From: Hypomesus transpacificus
Taxonomy: Eukaryota; Chordata; Actinopteri; Osmeriformes; Osmeridae
Reading direction: 5' to 3'
DNA: 64,000 bases
NCBI RefSeq assembly: GCF_021917145.1
Contig: NC_061075.1
Span: 2,897,038 to 2,961,037, forward strand
The stretch's first letter is position 1, and each line of letters starts with the position of its first letter. A program made the translations under genes and the position numbers. The notes below the pieces were generated by a model. That model did not search any database. It was given only the letters and a program-made list of their open reading frames with translations, and was not told where the DNA came from. Of the stretch, positions 27,939 through 38,823 are shown in pieces.

Positions 27939-30900
27939 CCCCCAGACGTACGTTGACTACATGAGCAGACTCTATGAGCGAGAAATCAAAGATTTCTTTG
28001 AGATCGCCAAGATCAAGATGGCGGGAACGACCAAGGAGGGGAAAGGGAAGTTTGGTAAGAGCTCTGACGTTTCCCACAAACTGGAGGGGGAGGGTTTTTC
28101 GCTAGTAGGGTATAGTGGTTAGAGCTGTGATGTGGGTGTAGGTTCAAATCCCCCCCCCCTGTCTCCTCATTGCTATGAAAGCGTGTGCTAAACAGAAGGC
28201 AAAAAAACGAAACAATGAATGTGGGAACCATACACAGCCGGGAAAAGCAAGGAACTCGATTGTGTTTAATAACTTGGTGTCCGTGACACTGTTTCACACG
28301 TCGTGCCTGATGTTAAAGCTCCCATGCCTCTCTCTGTCTCAGTGTGACTGTCTGAACTTCTGTTCCATGGCTTCTTAATGCCTGTGTGTGTGTGTGCTCT
28401 CTGCACCACACCGTGACGCACACACTGCTGCGCAGCCCCGAGGTCAGCTCAGTCTGCCCTGCATGTCAAAGTGTGACCTCTGACCTCTTAACATGGCCTC
28501 CCGAGTCCTCATGCTGCATGTCTTTAACGTCTGTGTCTCTGCCGCCTGCCTTGCTAACCGGCTGACAGCCACGCTTCCTCGGAAAGAGAGCACTCTCAAA
28601 CAGGAAACGGAAAGTAAGTATTCCGCCGGAACTCACCTGTAACCCCCTCCCCCCCCCCCCCACTTCTCTACTTCCTGTTTCTCTCTCTCTCCTTCCTACC
28701 TTTCGCTACTTCCTGCCGCGTGTTCCTTGTTACTTCCTGCTCCTCCCTCCTTTCCTACCCTCAGTTCCTACCTACTGCCATCAGTACCCCTGCTGTCCTG
28801 TCGCTGCACATCCAGGACCCCTCCCCCCCCCCCTCTCACATAGCCACCCTCCAGCCTGTCCTTAGGCAGGCTGTCCATACAGTCAGCATGACTCACCCCA
28901 GCACTAGAACACATCCACACATTGCTCACGTCACGCGTGCCTAACACGCCGGTACTTCCCCGCCCGTGTGGCGTGCGCGACGCCTCCTCCGCTAGCTGAG
29001 CGTGTGCTTCTCCTCGCCCCAGGCCTGCACGGCAGCTCGGGGAAGCTGACCGGCTCCACGTCCAGCCTGAACAAGCTGGCGGTGCAGGGCTCCAACAGCC
29101 GGCGCTCCCAGTCGTCCTCCCTGCTCGACATGGGCAACATGTCCGCCTCCGACCTGGACGTGGCCGACAGGACCAAGTTTGACAAGGTAATATTGGGAGT
29201 GTGCGTCTGTGGGATACTAATGTGTGTGTGTGTGTGTCTTACTAATATGACAGTGCCTATCTCTGTTACTAATATGACAGTGCCTATCTCTGTTACTAAT
29301 ATTTATGTCTGTGTGTTCCTGATAGTACAGTGTGTGTGTGTTCCTGATGGTACAGTGTGTGTGTTACTGAGGGTACAGTGTGTGTTACTGAGGGTACAGT
29401 GTGTGTGTTACTGATGGTACAGTGTGTGTTACTGAGGGTACAGTGTGTGTTACTGAGGGTACAGTGTGTGTGTGTTACTGATGGTACAGTGTGTGTGTTA
29501 CTGAGGGTACAGTGTGTGTTACTGAGGGTACAGTGTGTGTGTGTTCCTGATGGTACAGTGTGTGTGTTACTGAGGGTACAGTGTGTGTTACTGAGGGTAC
29601 AGTGTGTGTGTGTTACTGATGGTACAGTGTGTGTGTTACTGAGGGTACAGTGTGTGTTACTGAGGGTACAGTGTGTGTGTGTTCCTGATGGTACAGTGTG
29701 TGTGTTACTGATGGTACAGTGTGTGTTACTGAGGGTACAGTGTGTGTGTGTTACTGATGGTACAGTGTGTGTTACTGAGGGTACAGTGTGTGTTACTGAG
29801 GGTACAGTGTGTCACTGAGGGTACAGTGTGTTTGTGTTACTGATGGTACAGTGTGTGTGTTACTGAGGGTACAGTGTGTGTTACTGAGGGTACAGTGTGT
29901 GTGTGTTCCTGATGGTACAGTGTGTGTGTTACTGATGGTACAGTGTGTGTTACTGAGGGTACAGTGTGTGTGTGTTACTGATGGTACAGTGTGTGTTACT
30001 GAGGGTACAGTGTGTGTGTGTTACTGATGGTACAGTGTGTGTTACTGAGGGTACAGTGTGTGTGTTACTGATGGTACAGTGTGTGTTACTGAGGGTACAG
30101 TGTGTGTGTGTTACTGATGGTACAGTGTGTGTTACTGAGGGTACAGTGTGTGTTACTGAGGGTACAGTGTGTCACTGAGGGTACAGTGTGTGTGTGTTAC
30201 TGATGGTACAGTGTGTGTTACTGAGGGTACAGTGTGTGTGTGTTACTGATGGTACAGTGTGTGTTACTGAGGGTACAGTGTGTGTTACTGAGGGTACAGT
30301 GTGTCACTGAGGGTACAGTGTGTTTGTGTTACTGATGGTACAGTGTGTGTGTTACTGAGGGTACAGTGTGTGTTACTGAGGGTACAGTGTGTGTGTGTTC
30401 CTGATGGTACAGTGTGTGTGTTACTGATGGTACAGTGTGTGTTACTGAGGGTACAGTGTGTGTGTGTTACTGATGGTACAGTGTGTGTTACTGAGGGTAC
30501 AGTGTGTGTGTGTTACTGATGGTACAGTGTGTGTTACTGAGGGTACAGTGTGTGTGTTACTGATGGTACAGTGTGTGTTACTGAGGGTACAGTGTGTGTG
30601 TGTGTTACTGATGGTACAGTGTGTGTTACTGAGGGTACAGTGTGTGTTACTGAGGGTACAGTGTGTCACTGAGGGTACAGTGTGTGTGTGTTACTGATGG
30701 TACAGTGTGTGTTACTGAGGGTACAGTGTGTGTGTGTTACTGATGGTACAGTGTGTGTTACTGAGGGTACAGTGTGTGTTACTGAGGGTACAGTGTGTGT
30801 TACTGAGGGTACAGTGTGTCACTGAGGGTACAGTGTGTGTGTTCCTGATGGTACAGTGTGTGTGTGTTACTGATGGTACAGTGTGTGTGTTACTGAGGGT

Positions 30901-33900
30901 ACAGTGTGTGTTACTGAGGGTACAGTGTGTGTTACTGAGGGTACAGTGTGTGTGTTCCTGATGGTACAGTGTGTGTGTTACTGATGGTACAGTGTGTGTT
31001 ACTGAGGGTACAGTGTGTTACTGAGGGTACAGTGTGTCACTGAGGGTACAGTGTGTGTGTGTTACTGATGGTACAGTGTGTGTTACTGAGGGTACAGTGT
31101 GTGTTACTGAGGGTACAGTGTGTGTGTGTTACTGAGGGTACAGTGTGTGTTACTGAGGGTACAGTGTGTTACTGAGGGTACAGTGTGTCACTGAGGGTAC
31201 AGTGTGTCACTGAGGGTACAGTGTGTGTTACTGAGGGTACAGTGTGTGTTACTGAGGGTACAGTGTGTTACTGAGGGTACAGTGTGTCACTGAGGGTACA
31301 GTGTGTGTTACTGAGGGTACAGTGTGTGTTACTGAGGGTACAGTGTGTTACTGAGGGTACAGTGTGTCACTGAGGGTACAGTGTGTTACTGAGGGTACAG
31401 TGTGTCACTGAGGGTACAGTGTGTGTTACTGAGGGTACAGTGTGTCACTGAGGGTACAGTGTGTCACTGATGGTACAGTGTGTGTTACTGAGGGTACAGT
31501 GTGTGTGTTCCTGATGGTACAGTGTGTGTGTGTGGTTCCAGATCTTTGAGCAGGTGCTCAGTGAGCTGGAGCCTCTGTGTCTGGCAGAACAAGACTTCAT
31601 CAGCAAGTTCTTCAAGCTGCAGCAGAGCCCTCCACCCCTCCAGGTGGCGCCACAGGTACATAAATACCCACTCGCTCTTTTCGTTTTACGTTCGTTTTAT
31701 TGTATATTTATTGTGAGCTCTGTGACAGTGCCTTCACCGAGGGTACAATAATCCCCCCCCCCCCCTCGTCTGTTGCAGACACAGTCCGTCATTAGCATTG
31801 TATCAACCCAAACTTTCCACCAGTGATATTGTTCCCTTCCTGCCTTTCCACATGCCCAATCCCAGGGTTTCCACAGGGTCTTGAGTCTAAAAAATTATGA
31901 TGAAAACAGATTTTCATCCGAGGTCTTAAATTTCATGTAGGCGGGTCTAAAAAAGGTTTTTACCCTCATTCATTTCCAGAAACACTAGCTGTCTTTATGG
32001 TCTTATATTTGACTTATTGAAACCTGCAGGAATCCTGGTGATGCAACTGTAGTCTGCCTGGCGGTGAGCTGGGTATTGATATACTGTAGTTCCATGATAT
32101 CAGTGTTGTGGTCCTGTGGCTGATGTGGGAGGGGCTTGTTTCAGCAGGGCGAGGGGGAGGAGCTGGATGGAGGACAGCCCTCCAGGATGGCTCCCCACGG
32201 GGAGCACAGACACTCCATGTCTTCTGAGTGAGTCTCTCTCTCTCTCTCTGTCCCTCCCTCTCTCTCTGTCCCTCCCTCCCTCTCTCTCTGTCCCTCCCTC
32301 TCTCTCTGTCCCTCCCTCTCTCTCTCTCTCTCTCAGCAGGAGACATCTTTACTCTACGCTGATGCTTCATAGTTTCAAGTTTATTTGTCATTTGTAACAC
32401 GTGCAGGTACATTAGAATCCTTCGGTCCTGATCCTTTGACAATCCCCTAACCCATAATAAACAATGTAAGATTAAATAAAGATAAATACCATTTAGTACA
32501 CGTCACAATATTATATATAATGAAGAATATAAAGGAAAATATACTGAATAACAACTGAGAACATCCCAACAATGTTACCCCCCCCCCTCCTCCCCAGGAA
32601 GGACTTGGTGCGCCTGATGATGAACAAGATCTTCCAGAGCATCGAGACGGAGCTCCACAGCCTCATCGCCCTGGGCGACAAGATCGACAGCTTCCACTCG
32701 CTGTACATGCTGGTGAAGATGAGTCACCACGTGTGGACGGCGGAGAACGTGGACCCGGCCTCCTACCTCAGCACCACCCTGGGCAACGTGCTGGTCACCG
32801 TCAAGAGGAACTTCGACAAATGCATCGTGAGTGGAAAGGGGGAGGGGTGGGTTCCTCGTTCATCGCACATCTTCACGCCTTCATCCTCCCTCCCTCCTTC
32901 ACCTGGCTTGTTGTGCAATCCGTTCAGATCCGTCTTATGCTTGTTGTGCAGTCCGTTCAGATCCGTCTTGTTGTGCTTGTGCGGTCCGTTCAGATCCGGC
33001 TTGTTGTGCTTGTGCAGTCCGTTCAGATCCGGCAGATGGAGGAGGTGAAGATCTCCAAGAAGAGTAAGGTGGGGATCCTGCCGTTCGTCACGGGCTTCGA
33101 GGAGTTTGCCGAGCTGGCGGAGACCATCTTCCGCAGCGCCGAGCGGCGCGGCGACCTGGACAAGGCCTACGTCAAGCTGATCAGAGCTGTCTTCATGAAC
33201 GGTGAGAGGGTGATTGTTTACCAAAAAAAAACAAACGTACAAATATCGCATGAAAAAGTACAATGACGATAACGGATGGCTTACAATGAGTTTGTACATT
33301 TTATTAATTTAGCAGACGCTTTGATCTAAAACGACGGTGTAAATTTACTGTAACAAATCAAAGATTAGAAGTGTGTAAATCTAGCAGTTTTTTGGGGGCG
33401 GTCAGTCAGTCAAGGAATGATCTGTATTTACCAGGCACAGTACATCTAACTACAGTGGGACAAATCTTCAACTGCAATATTACATAGCACAGTGCAAAAA
33501 GAATAGTGTACCTTGGTGATGACCTCACTGTCTTTCCCCAGTGGAGAAGGTGGCCAATGAGAGCCAGAAGACCCCACGTGACGTGGTGATGATGGAGAAC
33601 TTCCACCACATCTTCTCCACGCTGTCGCGCCTGAAGATCTCCTGCCTGGAGGCCGAGAGGAAGGAGGCCAAGCACAAGTACACTGACCACCTGGGGTCCT
33701 ACGTCATCAACTCCCTGGGCCAGCCGCTGGAGAAGCTCAACGTAAGAGGGAGGTTAGGGGTTGGGAGGGTGAGGACGGGGGTCAGGTTGAGGTCAAGGTG
33801 CTAGGATGGTGGGTTTGGGCCTGGAATGTGAGGTTGAAATGGTAGGGTCAGGGGTCGGGATGGTGAGGTTAGAAGGTCCGTGGCCATACTGACAGCGTTG

Positions 33901-34367
33901 TCCACATGGCGCAGCACTTCTTCGAGGGCGTGGAGGCGCGCGTGGCCCAGGGCGTGCGTGAGGAGGAGGTCAGCTACCAGCTGGCCTTCAACAAGCAGGA
34001 GCTGAGGAAGGTGATCAAGGAGTACCCTGGGAAGGAGGTGAAGAAGGGCCTGGACAACCTGTACAGGAAGGTGGACAAGCACCTGTGTGAGGAGGAGAGC
34101 CTGCTGCAGGTGAGAACATCCCATAATATGCCCCTGAATCAGCAACACGAGCTCAGCTCACCTGGGGGAGCGAGACCGATTTGACTCACCTGCATTCCCC
34201 GCGCTGTCCCCTAGGTGGTGTGGCACTCGATGCAGGACGAGTTCATCCGCCAGTACAAGCACTTCGAGGGTCTGATTGGCCGCTGCTACCCGGGGTCTGG
34301 CATCACCATGGACTTCACCATCAGGGACATGCTGGAGTACTTCTCCAGCATTGCCCAGTCGCATTAA
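23296..34367 (+). CDS. exoc1: Exocyst complex component 1 (Sec3 homologue), intact copy
   Basis: Subunit of the octameric exocyst, which tethers secretory vesicles to the plasma membrane; the Sec3 N-terminus binds PI(4,5)P2 and Rho-family GTPases. Coding exons: 23296-23419, 23618-23748, 24249-24408, 25271-25458, 25703-25930, 26050-26182, 26312-26421, 27464-27613, 27946-28054, 29023-29186, 31542-31655, 32148-32227, 32598-32826, 33018-33201, 33542-33741, 33915-34109, 34215-34367. They total 2652 bases (883 aa; 904 aa with the two cassettes), close to the human protein. All junctions are GT-AG and in phase. The start is [20 protein letters not shown]. Residues 1 to about 105 match the PH-like Sec3 domain, coiled-coil sequence follows ([20 protein letters not shown]), then the helical Sec3 C-terminal region ending SSIAQSH. 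A TTTCAGCAG acceptor before exon 12 may add one Gln. Confidence 0.96.
24027..24146 (+). mobile_element. tRNA-derived SINE in exoc1 intron 2 (copy B)
   Basis: Same insertion as 4993-5110: A-box, B-box and the TTGGATAAAAGCATCTGCTA tail. Confidence 0.75.
24613..24698 (+). mobile_element. tRNA-derived SINE fragment in exoc1 intron 3 (copy B)
   Basis: Same insertion as 5580-5665. Confidence 0.65.
24922..24939 (+). other. exoc1: 18-nt candidate microexon of exoc1 (ELPKAE)
   Basis: Flanked by TCTCTGGCCAG and GTTGGT. It inserts in phase between exons 3 and 4, giving LLE-ELPKAE-ESVPSG. From memory, a vertebrate EXOC1 form carries a similar ELPK insertion at this site, so alternative splicing is likely. 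Copy A has the same 18 bases at 5890-5907. Confidence 0.7.
25941..25973 (+). repeat. Poly-G run beside the exoc1 exon 5 donor (copy B)
   Basis: About 32 G in a row just after the donor sequence GTGAGGAGGGA. G-runs near donors can act as intronic splicing enhancers bound by hnRNP H/F. Confidence 0.8.
26816..26837 (+). repeat. Poly-C run in exoc1 intron 7 (copy B)
   Basis: Nearly pure C run within intron 7; the copy A equivalent is at 7781-7802. Length differs slightly between the copies. Confidence 0.7.
27620..27764 (+). repeat. C-rich tandem tract in exoc1 intron 8 (copy B)
   Basis: Same tract as 8588-8732, with identical unit order. It starts about six bases after the donor. Confidence 0.8.
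28101..28200 (+). mobile_element. SINE-like tRNA-derived fragment in exoc1 intron 9 (copy B)
   Basis: Same insertion as 9069-9165. Confidence 0.55.
28569..28613 (+). other. exoc1: 45-nt cassette exon of exoc1 ([15 protein letters not shown])
   Basis: Bounded by CTGACAG and GTAAGTA. It keeps phase 1 on both sides, so it can be included or skipped between KFG and LHGSSGK without shifting the frame. Its peptide closely matches the optional ATLPRKES segment I know from mammalian EXOC1 isoforms. Copy A: 9538-9582. Confidence 0.85.
29313..31534 (+). repeat. 2.2-kb minisatellite in exoc1 intron 10 (copy B)
   Basis: Core TACTGAGGGTACAGTGTG with (TG)n tails, about one hundred units. The 492-base higher-order period is again visible (GTGTGTTTGT at 29827 and 30319). 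The array runs up to about ten bases before the exon 11 acceptor, leaving a TG-rich tract instead of a normal pyrimidine tract. Confidence 0.95.
32230..32336 (+). repeat. CT-rich tandem repeat in exoc1 intron 12 (copy B)
   Basis: CTCTCTCTGTCCCTCCCT-type units begin two bases after the exon 12 donor. Confidence 0.85.
32905..33032 (+). repeat. 33-bp tandem repeat covering the exoc1 exon 14 acceptor (copy B)
   Basis: Four units, each with TCCGTTCAGATCCG followed by a TTGT-rich stretch ending GTGCAG, GTGCGG or GTGCAA. The real exon 14 begins at 33018 ([10 protein letters not shown]). Unit two (32952) also has an intact CAG before TCCGTTCAG. Because the unit is 33 bases, use of that acceptor would add 22 codons without a stop. 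Confidence 0.85.
33300..33366 (-). mobile_element. Short SINE-tail fragment, reverse (copy B)
   Basis: TTTAGCAGACGCTTTGATCT is a diverged reverse complement of the fish SINE tail. The copy A counterpart starts near 14255. Too short to assign to a family. Confidence 0.4.
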
Positions 34368-34622
34368 CCACAGAGCACGTTACTGACGTCATCACTGCTT
34401 ATTGGTGCCTCGCTAAATGAAACACTACTTACCTTCTTTTACATGTCTTGACTGTAAGAGATTCACAGAATGATTCCCCCCCCGCCAAGTCCATGTTGCA
34501 CACATACTAGTTTGTGTTGTAAATTGTCTAAGACCTTAAACTTAAGCAAAAACGTCCAGCAAAGTAAATTTTATAATGGAGCTTAATTGTGTGCATTATA
34601 TATAGGCAGAATGTCAAATGTA

Positions 34623-34628
34623 AATAAA
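34623..34628 (+). terminator. exoc1 poly(A) signal
   Basis: AATAAA about 255 bases after the exoc1 stop. The copy A equivalent is 15578-15583. Confidence 0.6.
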
Positions 34629-34956
34629 CTACAAATCTCACCTTGTTTCCTGTGTACTTTGTCAGCATATAGAGCAAGTGTCTATCTGCTGTAATAGACT
34701 AAAAGTAGCTTCATAAACTTTATAAATGTGAATTGCAGCCAAGCCAACATTTGGGAGCATTAAGGGGTGAGTATCTATATGTTAACTGACATTTGTTTGT
34801 AATTTCTCACTAGTTATTGGGCAAACTAAAGGAGGACCTTAACATTCCAGTGCCATCTAGGAGAGGCAGCAAATAATGTTAGAGAACAATAGTGTGCCTT
34901 GCTGATCGCAAGCACACCAATAAGAACTAGATAGAACTGAATTGTAATTTTGTGCA

Positions 34957-34962
34957 TTTATT
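34957..34962 (-). terminator. tmem44 poly(A) signal
   Basis: AATAAA on the minus strand about 50 bases after the tmem44 stop. The copy A equivalent is 15913-15918. Confidence 0.55.
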
Positions 34963-35011
34963 ACCTTTCGAACGAGTATACCAAAGTATAGACCAGATAA
35001 AGGGGAAGATA

Positions 35012-38000
35012 TCATCCCTGGTCGACTGGTCCACCTCCGGCTACTGGGCCAGGTTCTCTGCTGCCGTCGTCATGCTGCTGGGGCAGGCAGGCGGGTGGAG
35101 GTTGGGGATGCCTGGGGCAGATGGGTGGGGGTTGGGGGGGCTGGGGCAGGTGGGTGGGGGTTAAGGGGGCCTGGGTTAAGGGGGCCTGGGGCAGGTGGGT
35201 GGGGGTCAGGGGGCCCTGGGGCCACTCCTGCAGGGGGAACTTGTCCACGTTCACCTGGGAGGGGGGTCTGCTCCATTGTGGGCTTGCTTGTTCAAAATCC
35301 CACTAGAGACAAGACAGGAGGGCTGGAGATGTAAGGCAGGACACAGTGGTGCCCCCTAGGGGTGCACCAGGGGAAACACAATGCAAAGGTACATAAATAC
35401 ACAATTAGTCAATTGTTTTCATTCAGCAAACGTGTTTGATTCAAGCGACGAACAGAAGAGGGGGAGGATTTGAACCTGTGACCTCTCGATCTCTGTTTAA
35501 ATGCTTTAACAACTGAACGGCACCCATACCCCCACAGCGACCATGACGGTAAACTTATTGTATGAGCAGCAGAGGGGATGACTACCTGCAGGTCAGAGCT
35601 AAGGGATGAGTCTGAGGAGGAGTCCAACTCAGTGCAGGCCTCATCCACTCTCACCACCCTCTCCGTCGTCCGCAGGGGTCGGCAGTTTGGCGCCTTCTCC
35701 CTGGAGACCGTCATCTGCTTCAAACACATCTAGACACACACACAGTTTTATGTCTCATGCACCAGGATACACACACACACAGTTTTATGTCTCATGCACC
35801 AGGATACACACACACACACACACACACACACAGCTTCACACCACACACACAGATGGCTTCATAGTACTCGTACTAGGGAGGAGCTAACCCTGGCAGTTTC
35901 TGCTGAGAGGGGTTGAGTATTTCAGCTCACCTTTCTCACAGGTTGAATGTCAACATCCATATAGTGACCCATATCAACCAGAGGGTTCTTCTGTGAAGGA
36001 GCCCTGTCCAAGCCCAACTGAAGAGAAGGAAATGGAAAACAGAACAGATACATTAAGACACGAAACACTCAGCTCAAATCCTGTGTTGAAAAACAAAAAC
36101 TACAGAACAGTCCTGCCCAGAACCCTGGCTGTCTCTGTTGCACTTACTCTGGAGCTGATGGAGCCAGACACACCTTGGTGCCCCCCCAGGCGATGCTGTG
36201 TTTCTGGGGAGGAGGGAGGGGACCCCCCTAGGAGATGCTCCGTGTATGGGGACAGCTTCCTACACTTCTGGCTAGGGCCTCGTCTGCACCAGTGAACAGC
36301 CAGGATCTGGGCAGTCATTCCTGCTAAGGACCAATCACAGGCAGGATGCTAAGACACATTTTTTTTCTTTTTTATGTTTGATGTTTAAGGATACGAGGAC
36401 CTCCAGGGCAGCAGAGCCGAGAGCAGCCAGAAGCCAGGGCAGAGCTACCAGCACAGCCTCCAGGTGTCTGTGCCAGGGCAGGGTTGCCCTAACCCACACC
36501 AGGACAGCACTGCTGTACAGGACTCCAGCCAGGAAACACAACACCCCCGACCACACTCGCGCCCTGCAGAGCACCTCCCCTCTGTGCTAAAACACAGACG
36601 TTTTTCCTGGTGACTTGTGTGTCATTACATATTATTATTTTTACATATTATAGTGATGTGTGACTCACTGCCCTGAAAAGCACCGGAAGCTTGGAGGTCC
36701 AGGCTATGACCAGGTAGAGCAGGCCAAGCACATACCCCAGGACTGCTGTCTGATCCTGGACAGAGACACAACATTCAGCTCTCAACCTTAGTGCTCCAAC
36801 AGAGGCAGGAGAAGCAGTACCTGTTTTACTGACAGTTCAGCATGCCATTTATGTTGGAGCTGGAAGAACAGTTTAAAAGCTATACACAAGTGCGAGGCAA
36901 GGTGCAAGCTATGAACGAGGCTACTAAAATCACATTTAACTTATTGGTTTTCAGAGTTTAATTTGTATTTGTTAAAGTGAGGCTTTTTACTTATTGTTTT
37001 TTTACTTATTGGTTTTCAGAGTTTAATTTGTATTTGTTAAAGTGAGACTTACTTGCACGAGATCACTCAGCAGTCGTCTCCTCATGGCGGAGTGTGTAGA
37101 TGGGTTTAGGGAAAGCTGGGTGCTCAACCAGCCTCCGCATCCCAGTAACACCAGCCCGGACACGGCTTGGAGGGTTTGGTTTTGCCTCCGCCTCCTTCGC
37201 TCCATCCTCTGTCTCCTCACTGAGAAAGTTCTGCTCAGTTAATGGGTAGGCCTACGTCAACTTAGGGCAAGTACACTTTTGAAAGAGGCTGGGTAGTTCA
37301 GGTAACTGCGCATGACAACCCTAAAGTCCTGGATAATTTGTTTATAATCTTTAACTTGAAGCCAACTTCACCAGGGTATTATCTCTGTAGTCAATTTATC
37401 TCACGGACGCCTGTATCTCCGTTGCCCAGGCAAATGTGTTGCATGAGGAAAGGGACTTTGTTTTACCGTGACAGAAGCGTCCAGTGAACAAGTTAACCAT
37501 GTTATTTACTAAGGTGTAGACGTGCGCGTCCTGGTCGCATCACTTACCAGCGGACGAGTTGCAACACAATGGGAGTAAGATAGCGGCAACTTTAACCGCA
37601 TCCAGAAAAACCATAAAAACTCCAAGATTAACCTCGAAAAGGTAGAGATACGAGATCGGTTCAATTTCGAGTAGTTTTTAACGCTGTCTGGACTTGACAT
37701 GAAACATGCAAGTGGCTTTTTCCTCACCTGTATCGCGAGCTGGTGGGAAAGAATAGCCCCGACCATGTTGCACACGTTGCCGAAGAAGCAGTATATCGAG
37801 CCACCAGCTTCGACGCCAGCATGTCTGCCGCGCACTCTTAGACAAAGTCTTGATTTGGGAAATAAAGGAAATGTGCGACAAGACCAAGCTTTCGATTACA
37901 TCAAAGCGACGTCATATATTGGTAAAAGTAATATAGGAGGCTTATACTCACATGCAACAGGATGCCAGCAAGACCAAACCGCACATGCAGGCGAGGCCGA

Positions 38001-38091
38001 TTGGAACGCAAACATTTTCATAGTTTTGAAAACAGCTGAATATTGTGTCCAGGCGCAACTGCACGTTCAAAGTACCATCTGTTTCAATCAT
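35012..38091 (-). CDS. tmem44: Transmembrane protein 44, intact copy
   Basis: Multi-pass membrane protein of poorly known function, reported from taste tissue in mammals. Coding exons in order: 37952-38091, 37728-37836, 37548-37632, 37053-37219, 36669-36755, 36395-36586, 36148-36306, 35931-36017, 35586-35729, 35012-35302. They total 1461 bases, 486 aa (human about 475), all in phase. Key matches to the family are LSHQLAIQ, MERRRRRQNQ, VLGYVLGLLY and LPWLLAALGSAALEVL. About seven hydrophobic segments are spread over exons 1-7, followed by a hydrophilic Ser/Asp-rich tail (ELDSSSDSSLSSDLQ) and a proline-rich end coded by a short repeat. The start was chosen as the ATG in frame with DTIFSCFQNYENVCVPIG. 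The exon 2 acceptor (CTAAG) is the least certain junction. The intron after exon 6 has a U12-type donor. Confidence 0.9.
35452..35537 (-). mobile_element. tRNA-derived SINE fragment, reverse orientation (copy B)
   Basis: Same insertion as 16409-16495, within the last tmem44 intron. Confidence 0.5.
35730..35853. repeat. (CA)n microsatellite (copy B)
   Basis: Same array as 16689-16812. On the tmem44 strand it is a TG tract running up to the exon 9 acceptor (CTAG). Confidence 0.85.
36307..36394 (-). other. Probable U12-type GT-AG intron of tmem44 (88 nt)
   Basis: The donor reads GTATCCTTA, a match to the minor-spliceosome 5' consensus RTATCCTT. The acceptor is CCCAG, with TCCTTAGC about 16 bases upstream as a near-match to the U12 branch site TCCTTRAC. 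Splicing joins ALEVL to ILAVHW in phase 0, agreeing with the family alignment. Copy A has the same intron at 17261-17347. Confidence 0.7.
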
Positions 38092-38462
38092 ATTTCCATT
38101 ATAAACCATGTGTTTTACCATTACCAAACACGTTGCAGTCGGCTACAAGAAAAAACGTCTGGCCCCGTTGACTGGATGAGCCTCTGTAATGCAACGCGCG
38201 CTCATTAAACACGTATAGCCAGGTGTGCCCCATCTCTTACGCATCATCAGCCTAACCTGTCAATCGTCGAGGGAAAAATCTTCAAACGCCAGAAGTATGA
38301 ATTATATAAACAATAACGACGAAACTGTAACCGAGACATTGTTGAATCACTCCTTATGTTCAAAGAACTTGGACATCTATAAAGCTCTTATAGGGAGCTC
38401 CGGGTTTGTGTATACCAATGGAGGTGAAAACCAAATAAAAACACATCCTCTGAAATATATGA

Positions 38463-38468
38463 TTTATT
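38463..38468 (-). terminator. lsg1 candidate poly(A) signal
   Basis: AATAAA on the minus strand about 355 bases past the lsg1 stop, within the 730-base gap before tmem44. Confidence 0.45.
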
Positions 38469-38823
38469 TATGGAACTGTTGGAACTATGTTTAAGGCATT
38501 ACTCATGAACCGGAATCAAAGCATTCATCATGTGCATGTACAATGTTATAGTTTCCAAAATAATATAGTAGAAACCCTAAATAATTACAATAATTCCTAA
38601 TTCAGATGAGTTTAGACCACAGAGAGCATCTGCAGTGGTGGCCTGGTACAGAGGCATGTTCTGCACGGTTGGAGGAAGTTGTCCTCAAACAGCCTGCTTA
38701 GCTCCACCCATCTCCGCTAGGGAAACAGGAAGTGGCATCCTTAGACTCGGTGGATCTCTGGGAATAACACACGTTCCACTCCACCAGGTTTGGGATATTT
38801 ATAAAAAGCAGGGGCGACCCTGA

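Larger units (their letters stand above)
34368..35011. other. exoc1 / tmem44 convergent 3' region (copy B)
   Basis: 644 bases between the two stop codons containing both 3' UTRs and their poly(A) signals. No further gene was seen. Confidence 0.6.
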
